Part shown: positions 37,660-52,500 of the stretch, one piece after another | How the letters are laid out: every line of letters begins with the position of its first letter | Numbering within the stretch: the stretch's first letter is position 1 | Source of the DNA: Terebella lapidaria | Taxonomy: Eukaryota > Annelida > Polychaeta > Terebellida > Terebellidae | DNA: 64,000 nucleotides | Assembly: GCA_949152475.1 (NCBI GenBank) | Contig: OX424567.1 | Span: 27,739,402-27,803,401, forward strand | Direction: 5' to 3' | The notes under the pieces: model-generated | Seen by the model: only the letters and a program-made list of their open reading frames with translations | Told to the model about the DNA's origin: nothing | Database searches by the model: none | Program-made: the position numbers and the translations under genes

Positions 37660-40549
37660 ATCTATTCAAATCGTTGATTCAATATCAACTTGTCTTCCTC
37701 CGTATTTTATAATATGAATACAGATAGACTCAACAGAACGTCGTGAGAACCTACACAAGGTTGAGGTTTTTAAAATTGTTCTTGATGTGCTTATTATGAC
37801 ATTATATATTCCACACAGATAAAGCAAATACTGCTTTTATCCTTATAATAAATACAGCTTTATCAGGTAATGTGCAGATACCGCAACAGAAGGAAGTTCT
37901 CCCCTCTTCAGTTTGTTTGACGTTATTCTTGCAAAGGTAATATTTAATATATTTCTCTCTAGTTTTCAGTTTAACTCCATTTTAATATCAAGTTAATTGT
38001 CACAAAATCGCCATTGTTGTTGCTTCATTGTGACAGTACATTTTATGCTCCAGTAATTATTAGCTCTCAAAGGATGAACTGTTGTCATCATTTTAACATT
38101 AGTTCTCGTTGCTCAAGCTTGGTATTCATGAAGTCGATTGGCCGACTGATTAGGCCAGTAACAAACTGTACCTTCTCTGGACATCAAAATTGAACTAAGC
38201 CACACAGCGCTGGATACAAGGACGTATGTAAATTAGCCAATGGCCGTGTGGTGGTGATGCTTCAGATAGTTCTGCCACATCGGAAACTTTAGTGGCAATG
38301 TTTACAAGGAATGTGCGAGATTCAGGAAGGGATATATGTATCACAGTGGTCAACCTTCAGTGAGAAGGTCTGATAAAATCAGCAACCACTAAAATACATA
38401 ATTGGCGTATATATCTTTATATATTATTTCGATTTCATATTCATGTGCAAGAAGTACACACCCAATCACACTCATACTTGCATCAGTTACTATTAAACTA
38501 CAAGTATTTTTCTTACACAGTAAGACCCACCAGTCATCAGTCCACGTGGTCAAGGTACCCGATAACATAATTTGACTTCACTACGTGCTTCTTGTTATCA
38601 TGAGATAATAAGAAACAAAATGAGCAAATGTCAAAATGTCAGGGTATCATGTTACCATCGTCAGACAATAGGATTTTTGCGGATCTGACATGTTTCACAG
38701 GGAATAACAAGAACTATCAGTAGGGAGAATGTCTGAGTTCTAACAAAAACACATTGTCTACTGAGACTATCCTAGCTAATAGGACATAACCGCGACCCTG
38801 TTCATTAGATGACCCGGTCCATGCTGGGATCATTTCCAATGGTGACCGGTCACGTTTTGGCAGGCGCGGGATCAATTGACGCCATTATTACCTTAGTTAT
38901 TATGGTATTAACCGGACAACCAGCAGACCGAGTTGCTATGAGTTCCGATGGCAATGATATCGATGTAATGATAACTGTGACATGTTTTCCACTAACTAGT
39001 TTGGTATTGAGCTTCATAAATATGACGAGCATCTTCATTGACTATTGACGCCTACTCCAGCATTATAGACAGTACTCCTCCAACACGCAGACAAAGGCTC
39101 AATTAATTTTCTGGGAACGATCGAGTCTGACACTAGACGCCAATCGAATAGTAGCGTCGACTCCACTTTGTTGCCAAAAAGCTTGGTCATTGTGGGGTCG
39201 ACTAAGTCAATATGAGAGCATATGTGATAGAAAAGAAACTATTAATATTGCACAAAGGATGAGTTAGTACATTCCATTAATCATCACTTGCAATCATCGA
39301 CGTTTTTGCAGGCCAGTGGACACATTAGTGTAAAACACTCCACTTTCCTAATAACAAATAAAATACACTAGTCATAGCACTTACGTATTCATACGCCTGT
39401 ACTCATGGTCTATATACTTCGCACTGCATGTGATTGAAATAGCAAATTTACTTCACTAATAACCATTTTGACAGCAATGAATCATTTTCAATGAGACAAT
39501 GACTTGTGTTGATAATGTAAACACTACATTTGATTGGATATTTTTTGCCACACTATTCCACAAATACACCAACAAAAATTATGCATTAGGGTGGCAGGCC
39601 TATGTCCTTTAATGATATTGATGTTTGGCAAATTATCTCAACACTGTGCGTTTTATGGGCAAACAATCAACGTTTTCCTCCTGTTTTTCCCCTCTTGTAT
39701 TAAGTCATGAGGCACAAATTCATTCCAAAATTAGAAATTATCAAGATTAAAACTGAATGGCACTTCGATATATCACTGCGTCATTTCCGAAAATAATTCC
39801 TGGTCTTTACCAGCGTTCTCTAAGTCACCAGACACTGTCCTATCTGGATCATGGTATTGATCCGCAAAGGAAATAGTCCCGCCACAGGACGGCAGACGTC
39901 ATATTGACAAACGATAATGATGGGTTTTAACTCCATCTAGACTTCATATTTGTGTCTTCAAACCATTGATCATAACACAAATATCAGCCCACCCAGCGGG
40001 AATAAATACCCGACGTGCTTCATCAAAAAATACATACAATTCTGCTACTATTATGTTTTTATCTTTTGTTTTGTTTCTGCATATCTGTTTCGTAACCGCA
40101 GAAATTTGCCCCCATTTCTCCAGCCCTACTCACATGACAATTCTGCCATTATCCGATATCTCTGGTCATATCAATGGATGAGATAAGGTTGCCACCCCTT
40201 GCGAAATACTAAACACCCACCAGGGACAATTAAATAATCATTGTTCCAACAGGAGGACAGATCTGCATTACCACTGTTCACAAACTGAGACCTCTGATCA
40301 GAGAACACCTTTGAAGAGAGACCAGTTCACTGTTGCGTTGTTCCAATTTAAAAACCAGAATGTTTGGAAGGATCCACGAATACAAGGTACATTGCCTGGT
40401 ATGATTACCCAAGATGAAAATTGTTGTATTAGTAAACCGTTATCTTGTAAAAAAAAGACGAAATTTGGGACAACTTCTGAATTGTTGTGTTTGAAACCCG
40501 TTATCAACAATCACTCCAAACTTTTACTTCAAGCAATAACTCCTAAATC

Positions 40550-40551
40550 TA
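40550..40551. other. Deletion junction in block B
   Basis: TCCTAAATCT is fused directly to AGGGGTAATGG. A keeps 1.7 kb between these words (10968-12683). A TCT microhomology at the junction points to end-joining or replication slippage. Confidence 0.7.
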
Positions 40552-40771
40552 GGGGTAATGGTACTGGATTTATCATGATGTGAAAATAATTGCGGCACTT
40601 TTGAGAATCACTGAGCAATACATAATGTTTTTGTTAGTATCAATCTTATCACAAAATTTGTTGTATGGCAGTTCACGGAGTTTCAATGTTTTTCGCATAC
40701 ATGTTTCTATTTTCTATGAATAAAAAAATGATTTGTGCAAAGAATCATGCACCCACAAATCACATAAACCT

Positions 40772-41175
40772 CCAAATCGCAGAATGTATGAACCCCATCC
40801 AATCAACCATGGCAAATGTCGATGCATAAATTCGAAGCTGGGAGAAAACGTCGAATGTGTTCAAGTAACTGACGGAACTGGTTCTGTGTGTGACCACATT
40901 CTCCTTCCTCAAACATTTTTTTTTTCGCAACTTTTTTCCGCCTCCTCAATTTTCGAAAATCCATCAGCCGCGTAAAATCAATACCCATCGTCGTGTGTAA
41001 GCGACATTTCTGACACATGCCGTCGCATAATTCCGTCATTTCTGCCGCCGTGTTTCAATGGCCGGCAATTTCCGATTATTCCCACGACACTTATTCCCAT
41101 AAAGACGAACCTGAAGACCAACAGAATACGTCTCCCTCGAAACTATCAGTAAAAAGTGGCCAAATGAAATCATTG
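40772..41175. repeat. Right inverted arm of block B
   Basis: The partner of 32763-33170. It is uninterrupted here, whereas in A the long-TIR element is inserted just beside it. Confidence 0.75.
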
Positions 41176-42317
41176 CCCATGCAAAATGTGCTGAAGGATA
41201 TTGAATAACCAGATAGTTCAGGAGACAAGGAACGTATTGGTTTACCACCGTGCTGGGCAAGGAGCCGATTATCTGTTTCCAGTCAGCTTCTGGGTTCAGG
41301 AGTGAGGTGGAGTTCTGGAGAAAGACATGGATGATCCACGAAAAAGTAGTATGAGTATGTTTTATCAACTTTCAATAAAGGTATCAAACTTGCTCCATTC
41401 CCAAGATTCAAACGAAAACAAATTCCAGACCATTTTTACGTATTCCATTCTTCAATTTCCTAAGAGGGTTCATTTCTACTCAATCCCTAATCATTAGGAC
41501 GGCCCTGTCACGCTTCTACTTCTTTCATCCCAACTATTGTCCGCACACAAACATGACAGCGTGGAGAGATAGGACACCATGTCAATAAGCTCACAGATTA
41601 CTCACAATTCACCACTTTGTCATGTCTGAGGGGAAACCCGACAAACATATCCGACTGCCGTCTTGGATGACGAGTGTACCCTAACAGGGAGATCATACGC
41701 TACAACTAGCCTAGTTTTACGCCTTTACCTTCCAAACTCTAACTACTCAGCTAACCCGTGCAGCATGCGTGCGCAGGTCAAGTGTCTTTAGGAAGCTAGC
41801 CACTCCCCAGTGACACCACGCCCAGTCCGTCACCCCGACCCTGAGAAACACCCCAAACGTCCACTATCTTCTCCTATAAATGTTGGACAGATCAATCGAA
41901 TCTCATCCCCATGCGCAGATTTCCCCTAATTCAAACATGTTCGCTCCTACTCTAGGTCCCATTTAACGTGAAAGGACTTTTCTTTATCTACAGCTGACCG
42001 CCCAACAGCAATTATTGATTCTCTGATGTCTTGAATCTTGATGTGTGATTTAGGCCCTCGACTTTCATCCAATGTTCACAATAGTTAGTTCAATGAGAAT
42101 AGAGAATATCATGAGAATAGCAATTTTTTTTGTCAAACTGGAGTTGATCTGCATCGATTGATTTTGTGACGATAGTAGGAAAATGTATCTATATTGTGCT
42201 GAATAGAGGTTGCAATACTAAAATGATATGGTAATTATACTGGTTGGTAATTACATACTGGTAATTATGTTGTTAATCCAACCAGATGTGTGGAATCACA
42301 GTGTCTGAGTACTCCAC

Positions 42318-42794
42318 TTGGCGGAGTCACAGATAATAACAATTTCTGGCTTTCCTTTCCTCAAGAGATTCATCAATTTCCATCACATTGAAATCTTCAA
42401 TAAAATACAGCTATCCAAGGAGGCACTGCTGCATGTGTTACACTGTCAATTTCAATTCAGAAAAAAAATTGGTCATGAATATTTTGATCGCTGGACAACT
42501 GTGAATGATAAATCACTGTGCCCACAGCTCATCAATTATGGGCAGAGCATTCATATCAAAACAGGAATTCAGCATTACATTTCAAGGCCTATGATTGTAA
42601 TTATTCATGAGGATTTCAAGGTATTTTTGATGGTCTCTAATCCAGACATACTACTACAATCTTTTCATATAAAGCGCTATTTAGGACATCTGATAGTCGA
42701 CTCCCGAGTTGTCAAGGCAACGCGATTAGGGCCATTATCAGGACTGTGGGACCAGATCACGAGATTTTACACCACCTGCGACTCAAGTCTGTGA
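42318..42794 (+). other. 158-codon open frame, copy B (doubtful gene)
   Basis: The counterpart of 16386-16862, also starting at TTG. Compared with A it has replacements in which Leu becomes Phe, Lys becomes Met, Leu becomes Arg, Leu becomes Ser and Pro becomes Ser, plus two silent changes. That ratio does not argue for selection. Confidence 0.3.
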
Positions 42795-43418
42795 ATACAT
42801 CATCACCATTGGGGAGCCAGTGTTGGGCGATATCACGGAACTAGAGTGTATTATCAAACGAGGTATATCATCCGCCACCCTAAACCAATAAAAGATATCA
42901 GGATAAAGCCCTTGTCTTATCATCGGAGGTGACATTTATGGCATCTTACCCACATGTATCCCACCAACAAAAATACACTCCAATGACTGACCAGCTACTA
43001 GATATAGATATAATGGCCCCCAAATCGCTGCTTGAATATGACGCTGAACTGTTCGAGCCTGATATTTGATAACGAAAGCTGGGCGAGGCATGACTGATGG
43101 GAGGTGATATGTTGGGATCAGTCAGTCCCTCGCACCACCCGGGGTCCGGGTGAAGTTGGACGATTCAGAGGATGTGCAGGATACACCACTCCGTTCAATA
43201 TGCACGCCCACTCGAATAGGGTGCAAATGAATTATTTACTGGATCTTTGTAAGGTAAGGAGACACTTTGAAACACAAGATAAAATAGGTGGCTCAGTTCA
43301 TTATTTCAACTCCACTCAGAAATCTGTGTCTTACCATAGGCCTTATCTGAACAGAGATGAGCAAGTGTTGAAATTCTAGCTGATCAGAAGTCTGTCTGTA
43401 ATTGCTTTATAATGCCAG

Positions 43419-43436
43419 CCCCCCCCCCCCCCCCCC
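43419..43436. repeat. Poly-C homopolymer, 18 C
   Basis: Blocks A and C have only about five C at the matching site, so this tract expanded in B. Confidence 0.9.
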
Positions 43437-45793
43437 AGAACACAAACGTAGGAGTCCCTTGTGACAGCCACTCATGGTGTCCAGTTACCGGCCTCCAGCC
43501 CCTCTGTTGTATGTATGGATTGGTCATTTATTTAACCCCTTGGGCATCGGCTTACAGTCAGTCATCAATTGCCTCTTTGTGACCTTACTTGTCCCGATAC
43601 CAATACCGTACCAAACGCCCCCATCCCCTTCCTAAGCCCCTTTTGCCTGGCACATCGACACATTCGTTCTCGCCAGAACCTTTGGGCAGTTTCAGTCTGA
43701 GTTGCATGGATTCAAACTAAGTGAGCAGTTACCATATTGCGTTGCCATATCATAATTAAAATGGATAATGCCATGTTAAACATACAGTTTTGAGTTTAAC
43801 AGGCGTTTTGTGTGTGATAAAAAATAATTGAAAATCGTGCATTGTCTTCACATGTGTAGAAATATTAAATATTTCCAAAGGTTGACCAGGTGACTGACAC
43901 TTCCGATTACTCTGATGAAAGGAAACAAGGAGAACTTGCTTTTGATGTCCAACGGTTTGATGTCCAGCGTTGTACTGTTCGAATTCACGTGAGTGTCAGG
44001 TCTCTTGTTACGTGATCGTTCAAACTTCAGACTCGTTGGACGTCTCGTTGGTATATCTCACCTTCTCGACTGAACAAACCATGGGATCGTAGGGAAAGAG
44101 GTGATAATCATTCTGTCTGGGTCTCTGTGGAACGAGGTACGACTCTCTTGCATCATCTCACACAACTGTCAGGATATGTCGGGTCTGAGGGTCACGTGCC
44201 AGTGGAAGTCATTTATCACTTTCAAAGTCTGGTAGGTGTCTTTTCCGCGTCAATGTTTTGATATCTCATTCGTGTACCACGGAGACTTTACACCTTGGAG
44301 GCAAATTACACATGATGTGAGACAAGGTGCTCATTTGATAATTAATATTGGAAAATTCCTTGATATGTGATTAGAAGTCGCCGAAACATATAAAACATAC
44401 ATATTGTTTTGATGCCTGAGGCCATCAATCTATATTTGCCAGTGCGGGTCTTACAATGTGCGGCAGATAACTTTGTGACATCGGATGTCACGCACTCTTC
44501 CAGTGCACCCCAAAGACCAGAGACGAAGTACTTTGTGGACCCTGTGTTCGATTGAACATACCTCAAGAACACAGGGCCAGTCACAGCTACCAGTAATTCA
44601 CAGCTAACTGGAAAATATTTCGTGCCGTCTCGTGCATGCCAATTCCGAATGCATTGACTTCGCCACTATGGTTTTGTATGAGATGGTCTTTCGATTCATC
44701 GCACACAATGTTTTGTCGCCAATGTTTGCGCACTGCGTGGTAGGTTTCCATACTGCGGTCACATCCAACATTGCAATTGTGGACAAACGCACAATGATAC
44801 AGCGCGGATTCTTTGTTCATTCGCGAGATGAACACATCAATGTGCCGTCAAATGGTTCATCAGATAGAGAATTATTCTCACAGATTGCCTCGGTGTGGTC
44901 AAGGTCAAATGACCATCTTTGAATACACGGAAGTCACTTTTCTCAAACAGTTTGCCGTTGTTTGGTGTGATTTTGTATTTCACTACACCACACAATATTG
45001 GAGCCAATAAACTTGTCCTAAGCTGGATGGAATAACCTTAGTCAGGAGGTGCACTTTGGAAAATCCACACTTGCAATCCATTCCATCGAATGCGCGTGAA
45101 ATTCAGGTGAAAACTTCATAATTCATGTAAAACACTGAGAATTCTCAGATGAAAGATGGATCAATTGATAATACCAACACTGCATGTTGACACACATAAA
45201 ACACGCCATGTAATCCTGCCCCTTCACGTATTTTCATGGTAATGTTGCCGCTAGCATATAGTGAAATTTAATAAAAGCCGGAAATTGTTTCACTGTGACC
45301 CCTTGAAGGTAAACACAGACGAGTGACCAAAAATAAATTGGTCCTCCGATACCGTCTTCATGAACAAGTGATCTTTGGTAATTTTCAAAAGCAACACCAC
45401 ACCATCGATCAACCACAACAAGGCTTTTCACCCATTTTGTTTTTAAAAGTTAAACAAGAAGCATGTAATTTTATCAACAAATTATTGTTTGAGAGAATTA
45501 TTTCACATCATCATGGGGACACTCAGTCAATATTCTGATTTTTTTAATATTCCGGAACGCTGCCTACAAGGCATTTATATCATCAAATATCTATGGCATC
45601 TGTAATATCTGAAAGACATACTTCGTTGGTTGTGTGGCCGGGCATTTTCTTCCTTTTCCCCATGAAATCGTCAATCTCGTCACTCGCACGCACAGAGAGC
45701 GCAGTCAAGAGCTCTTAGTGGGTTTAACCCCACAGATATCACAAGCTTTCCGGAAATGAAGTCAGCACGGGCGATATTGATCTAAAGAACAAT

Positions 45794-45839
45794 GTGGTTT
45801 AGCACGTTCCTTGTACACGGCAGGAACGTGCTAAACCAC
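45794..45839. repeat. Conserved hairpin, copy B (perfect 17-bp stem)
   Basis: GTGGTTTAGCACGTTCC pairs perfectly with GGAACGTGCTAAACCAC around a 12-nt loop. It is the best-paired of the three copies. Confidence 0.8.
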
Positions 45840-48800
45840 GCTTTGATAAAACAGATGATCCTAACGGATTCCACTCAATGAGTAAACTGTTTTTTTTTTA
45901 TTCTCTTCACTTGATCTGAATAGTGTCTTCATGTGGAAGAGTAGATGCTCAAAATTTCTTTGATCTTTTGAGTAGGAAAGAAAATAGAAAACTAACAATG
46001 TCTGGATGCTACTTTCATAGGTTGTTGGGCAGTTTTATACTCATTCCACCAGTAGAAACTACTTCACTCCACACACTGTCTGCCCCTGATGACGCCAGTG
46101 TATCTTTGGATGAACTATTTGGTGGGCTTTGTTTCTTTTCCGAAATGTTGTATTTTACGTTTGCTTTTGTCATCATTGAAATCTAGTTGTGGTGGTAAAA
46201 TATGTTGATACATAGCATTGATGCTCATAATTAAAAACACCATTATCTGTCTTCTTTTCACTCTTATGTCCTACTTACCACATTTTCTTGTCTTGAATGC
46301 ACCAACACCAGCATTGATGTTTGAATTGGAAACATATTTTAGGTTGATTAAAAGAGAAGTAATGAATGTTAGGGATATGAATGTAATGCATATGTTATAT
46401 CTGAAAATATGTGACTTGCCCACAGCATTGCTCATTCTAGAGTTTTTTTCTAACATGGTGCATATTTTATCGGCAATTAAATGCTAATGACCACGGAGCA
46501 ATAGTTCTGTGTTTGCATAGCTAGCCAAATTATGATGTGATGTGACCTTTTAACCGAATAGATGTTCTGGTAAAATCGATACCACCTCGTTCATTCCTTT
46601 GTGTCGTTTTACAGGATATTTCCACAAATTGGTTTACTTAACCATGGTTACAATATTTTTCAGGATATATGACGAACCGTTTGATCGACAATGTGTACTT
46701 ATACTAATAGTGCATATGACCTCAAACGAAAAGCTTCAATAAATTATTGAAAACCATTTGAAATTAATACCATGAATGCGTGCACCATACTTGCAAAGTC
46801 TGCGAAGTCTAATTTATGTATATACAATGATAAAACCTTTGATATTGCACGTTATGATAATAGCTCATTTCTTACCAAACTAGAAGTGCAAAGCCTAATA
46901 GTGACATATCCATGCAGCTTAGTCCACCTGCCCCAGGGACATGGGATGTTTACATATGCTGCTAATTTCACCATTAACTACTACGTATAGGAATAAAAAA
47001 AAATTGTCTCAGGAATAAAATGTATGGTGACAGATGCTAATACCTTCGCCTTGACCAGTGAACATGGACAGGAAGCCGGTAAATACCAGCAGTTTATCCA
47101 CCGGCTTCTCATATCATAATTACCACATCTATGAATAACCTATGAGAATATTTTATGAGTTAATAACTTTCCAAACAATTGAGCGATCTTTTATGCAGCA
47201 GGCACAATGAACATATTATGGTCGAATGCATTAATTCACATTCGAGGTTAAATTGTAAGCATGGTAAGTGAATGACATTTTTCGAGAATTCAACCATATA
47301 TTAGAGCTACACTGCCAAGTAATCAAGACCAGATCGATTCAGAGAACGACGTTCCGTGTATTTTGTTGATTGTATGTTGAAGGTGCAGCATTTGATTTTT
47401 AGCCGTCAAAGACTCCATAATATACAAAACAGTCTTCAATTTTTCAAGACGAAGGTGAAAAAATTTCAAGAAAAAAGTATTGCAGAAGGGGCTAGATCTA
47501 CTGCTAAAAACTAAAAACGAATATCAAGCAAGTTCCCAAACAGAATGACAATTGTTACTGAGCAAAAGCACATACATTCGAAAAAATACAGGAAATACAT
47601 GAAATATGTAATGATTCAACAATAACTAGGCAATTATCTCTCAAGCTATTTGATTCCCTATGATTTACATGCATCCTTGTTTACAACTCATCACAAATCT
47701 GAAATGGTTCAGAGAAATATGGTACAGATCATTGAAACCTTTCAAATTTAACTGATTAGAGCCAACGTATAACAATGTACCAACATTTGACTTGCACCAG
47801 TGATGTCCCGGTGTTGGGGTACCCGACTTACATTCATACCACTAAGCTGGTGTCACAGCTGGTGACTTGTGAATGAGTACATCACAAGTCACCAGTCATT
47901 TGTGTCGGATTTCAATATTGTTTTAATTTGTTGCTGGGCAGTTGTGCACAAATTCCATCAAAATTTATCAGGGACACATCTACATTCTATACACTGTTTG
48001 TCCCTCATGACACTGGTCTGATTAAATGTTTGCTCTGGCGGTGTTTCTTTTCCAAAATGTTTCATTATGTTTTTATCGGCATTATCAAAATCTGGTGGGG
48101 TTGGTGGTAATGGATACATCTCAGATATCAATGAACAAGTATCGATGCACCAATATTTCCTCCTCAGAGCTTGGAGAGAAGGAGGAAGCCAGGCCGCCTG
48201 TTAAAGAGGAATTCAACCTCCAAGACTTCTTCTTGTGGTGTGTAAATGAAATTCATATTGTCTGTGGAAGTGTTGTTGTGTTCGTCTACTTGTCTACATT
48301 AGCATGCTATCATAATGCTCAGCGGATGTCATCATAATACATGCATGATTCAATATATCTTTCTTGACAGAGGAGTTGCTGGCAGAAATTTCTGATGGAC
48401 ATGTCACCAATCAAGAAATGTTAAGATAGATCATACATAGATAATCTATTCAAATCGTTAATTCAATATCAACTTTTCTTCCTTCGTATTTCATAACATG
48501 AATACAGATAGACTCAGCAGAATGTCGTGAGAACCTACACAAGGTTGAGGTTCTTGAAATCGTTCTTGATGTGCTTATTATGACATGATATATCCCACAG
48601 AGATAAAGCAAATACTGCTTTTATCCTTATAATAAATACAGCTTTATCAGGCAATGTACAGATACAGCAACACAAGTTCTCCCCTCTCCAGTTTGTTTGA
48701 AGTTGTTCTTGCAATGGTAATGTTTAATATATTCCTCTCTAGTTTTCAGTTTAACTCCATTTTAATATCAAGTTAGTTGTCCCAAAATCACCATTGTTGT

Positions 48801-49483
48801 TGTTTCATTGTGACAGTACATTTTGTGTTCCAGTGATTATTAGCTCTCAAAGGATGAACTGTTGTCATCATTTTAACATTAGTTCTCGTTGCTCAAGCTT
48901 GGTATTCATGAAGTCGATTGGTCGACTGATTAGGCCAGTAACAAACTGTAACTTCTCTGGACATCAATATTGAACTAAGCCACACAGCGCTGGATACAAG
49001 GACGTATGTAAATTAGCCTATGGCCGTGTGGTGATGATGCTTCAGATAGTTCTGCCACATCGGAATCTTTAGTGGCAATGTTTACAAGGAATGTGCGAGA
49101 TTTAGGAGGGGATATATGTATCACAGTCGTCAACCTTCAGGGAGAAGGTCAGATAAAATCAACAAAAACACTAAAATACATAATTGGCGTATATTTATAT
49201 ATCATTTCCATTTTATATTCATGTGCAGGAAGCACACACCCAATCACACTCATACTCGAATCAGTTACTATTTAACTACAAGTATTCTTCTTACACAGTA
49301 AGACCCATCAGTCATCATTCCACGTGGTCAAGGTACCGGATAACATAATATGACTTCACTACGTGCTTCTTGTTATCATGAGATAATAAGAAACAAAATG
49401 AGTAAATGTCAAAATGTCAGGGTATCATGTTAATCTAGGTAACAGATAATTCTAAGATCGTCAGACAATCAGATGTTTGTGGA

Positions 49484-49560
49484 TGTAAGTATCAATCTAT
49501 TACCAACAATGGTCAGATTTTGATGATACCGAAAACAAACGTAAAATAGAACATTTTGGA
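49484..49560. repeat. End fragment of the dispersed repeat, private to C
   Basis: About 77 bp starting TGTAAGTATCAATCTAT interrupts the sequence GGATCTGACATG that is continuous in A. The short word GGA flanks both sides. Confidence 0.6.
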
Positions 49561-52500
49561 TCTGACATGTTTCACAGGAAATAACAAAAACTATCAGTAG
49601 GGAGAATGTCTGAGTTCTAACAAAAACACATTGTCTACTGAGACTATCCTAGCTAATAGGACATAACCGCAACCCTGATCATTAGATGACGCGGTCTATG
49701 CTGGGATCATTTCCAAAGGTGATCGGTCACGTTTTGGCTGGCGTGGGATCAATTGACGCCATTATTACCTTAGTTATTATGGTATTAACCCGACAACCAG
49801 CAGACCGAGTTGCTATGATTTCCGATGGCAATGATATCGATGTAATGATAACTGTGACATGTTTTCCACTAACTAGTTTTGTAATGAGCTTCATAAATAT
49901 GACGAGCATCTTCATTGAATATTGACGCCTACTACAGCATAGACAGTCCTCCTCCAACACGCAGACAAAGTCGAGCCCGCCTCAACAAAGGCTCAATTAA
50001 TTTTCTGGGAACGATCGAGTCTGACACTAGACGCCAATCGAATAGTAGCGTCGACTCCACTTCGTTGCCAAAAAGGTTGGTCATGGTGGGGTCGACTAAG
50101 TCAACATGAGAGCATATGTGATAGAAAAGAAACTATTAATGTTGCACAAAGGATGAGTTAGTACATTCCATTAATCATCACTTGCAATCATCGACGTTTT
50201 TTGCAGGCCAGTGGACACATCAGTGTAAAACACTCCACTTTCCCAAGAACAAATAAAATGCACGGGTCACAGCATTTACGTTTTCATACGCCTGTACTCA
50301 TGGCCTATATACTTCGCACTGCATGTGACTGAAATAGCAAATTTACTTCACTAATAACCATTTTGACAGCAATGAATCATTTTCAATGAGACTGTGACTT
50401 GTGTTGATGATGTAAACACTACATTTGATTGGATATTTTCGGCCACAGGATTCCACAAATACACCAACAAAAAATATGCATTAGGGTGGCAGACCTTTGT
50501 CCTTTAATGATATTGGTGTTTGGCAAATTATCTCAACACTGTGCGTTTTATGGGCAAACACTCAACGTTTTCCTCCTGTTGTTCCCCTCTTGTATTAAGT
50601 CATGAGGCACAAATTCATTCCAATATTAGAAATTATCAAGATTAAAACTGAATGGCACTTCGATATATCACTGCGTCATTTCCGAAAATAATTCCTGGTC
50701 TTTACCAGCGTTCTCTAAGTCACCAGACACTGTCCTATCTGGATCATGGTATTGATCCGCAAAGGAAATAGTCCCGCCACAGGACGGCAGACGTGATATT
50801 GACAAACGATAATGACGGGTTTTAACTCCATCTAGACTTCATATTTGTGTATTCAAACCATTGATCATAAAACAAATATCAGCCCACCCAGCAGAAATAA
50901 ATACCCCACGTGCTTCATCAAAAAATACATACAATTCTGCTACTGTTATGTTTTTATGTGTTGTTTTGTTTATGCATATCTGCTTTGTTTCTGCAGAAGT
51001 TTGCCCCCATTTGCCCCCAGCCCTACCCACATGACAATCTTTCCATTATCCGATATCTCTGGTCATATCAATATCAATGGATGAGATAAGGTTGCCACCC
51101 CTTTCGAAATACTAAACACCCATCAGGGACAATTAAATACTCATTGTTCCAACAGGAGGACAGATCTGTTTTACTACCGTCCCTTCCAGGAAATGGCAAA
51201 CTGTAGGGTGACAATTGCATGAACATAACATTATGTATTGTCATGTTTCACATATGTTTACTCAAGATGAAAATTGTTGTATACCCGTTATCTTGTAAAA
51301 ACAGAGACGACTTCTGAAAAATTTGGGACAACTTCTGAATTGTTGTGTTTGAAACCCTTTCTTAACAATAACTCCAAGAATTGTTTATTAACAACTTTTA
51401 CTCCAAGGAATAACTCCTAAATCTCAAATGAAATTATACTCACATCAATTTAGTTTTCCTGGGTGATGTACCTGCACAAATGTTTCTTTATAACTGCTGT
51501 AAAAATATTTTGATCAAGTACATCATGCATTGCCTGCATACACTCAGCGAACATAACAATATATCTCCTATACTTAAAATCATAACATTCCATGATCCTG
51601 AATAGACCAGCGAAAACAAACTAGGGGTTAGAGAGATGATCCAGCCTTCTGGAATTTTGTGAGGAAGGGGGAGGGGGGGGGGGGGGCGACAATCGGCACT
51701 ATTCCGTATCCTTGGGTCACCCAGGCACATAGTGTGACTGGTTCATTTTAATTACATGAGCATTAGGGTCCTAAGTCCCAAAGGGGTGGGTTCTGCTGGA
51801 ATGACCACCTTGCGAAGGATATAGTTATTAAATGGGAAGCAGGCTCCGTTGGATAAAGTTAGAATGCTGTACAGTAATGCAGGATCTATTTGCTGAATTT
51901 CGTACTTATCTATTTTCGTATTTCGATTTTTTTCGCATCTCAGTTAATTATGCAATGCATTATTTTCATGTGGTCCCTTCAGTTCTTTTGTTCAATACAC
52001 AGCTCCAATATGAAACACCTTTCACAAGGCGTTATCCTCAAAATACCTGAGACCTATCTGAAATAACTCACGTCTGAAACACCACATATATTTTGCGTTT
52101 TTGTCCCACCATCTTCGGGCGCTGCACCCCTACTCTTGAGCCTTCCCACGACCATCTTCCACGCAATAACCTAGTTATTGCTTCCCAACTCCCCAATGTC
52201 ATTATACAGCGAGCATGCAGCATGTAGGGAGCTAGCCTTTTGCTATTTCTGAAAACAAGTGCATGTGGTTGTGTTTGTTTTTAAGCGAGTATTGTTCCAG
52301 TACAAAGTCAACAGCATAAGTCACGACATGCCCATTCACGACTTGCCCGGAATGTTTTCAGAAGTATACTATCCACTAATTCCAGCATGATAACAGATTA
52401 CACATGAGGCAGGATGTTTTTGTAAGTTTGAGTAGCAGATTTGAGTACAACTTGAGTAGCAGATTATCAGCAGAGTTAGACAACTTCGGAAATGTGAGCA

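Larger units (their letters stand above)
32763..47819. repeat. Large duplicated block B
   Basis: This is the only copy with its left side in the window. From 33043 it parallels block A base by base, and it ends at the same TTGGGG motif. It lacks the three large insertions of A. It has its own changes: a 310-bp insertion near 35883, a repeat-unit insertion at about 37279-37640, a 1.7-kb deletion at 40550, and an 18-C run at 43419. No gene is recognised in it. Gene-free stretches between the listed features hold only block sequence. Confidence 0.85.
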
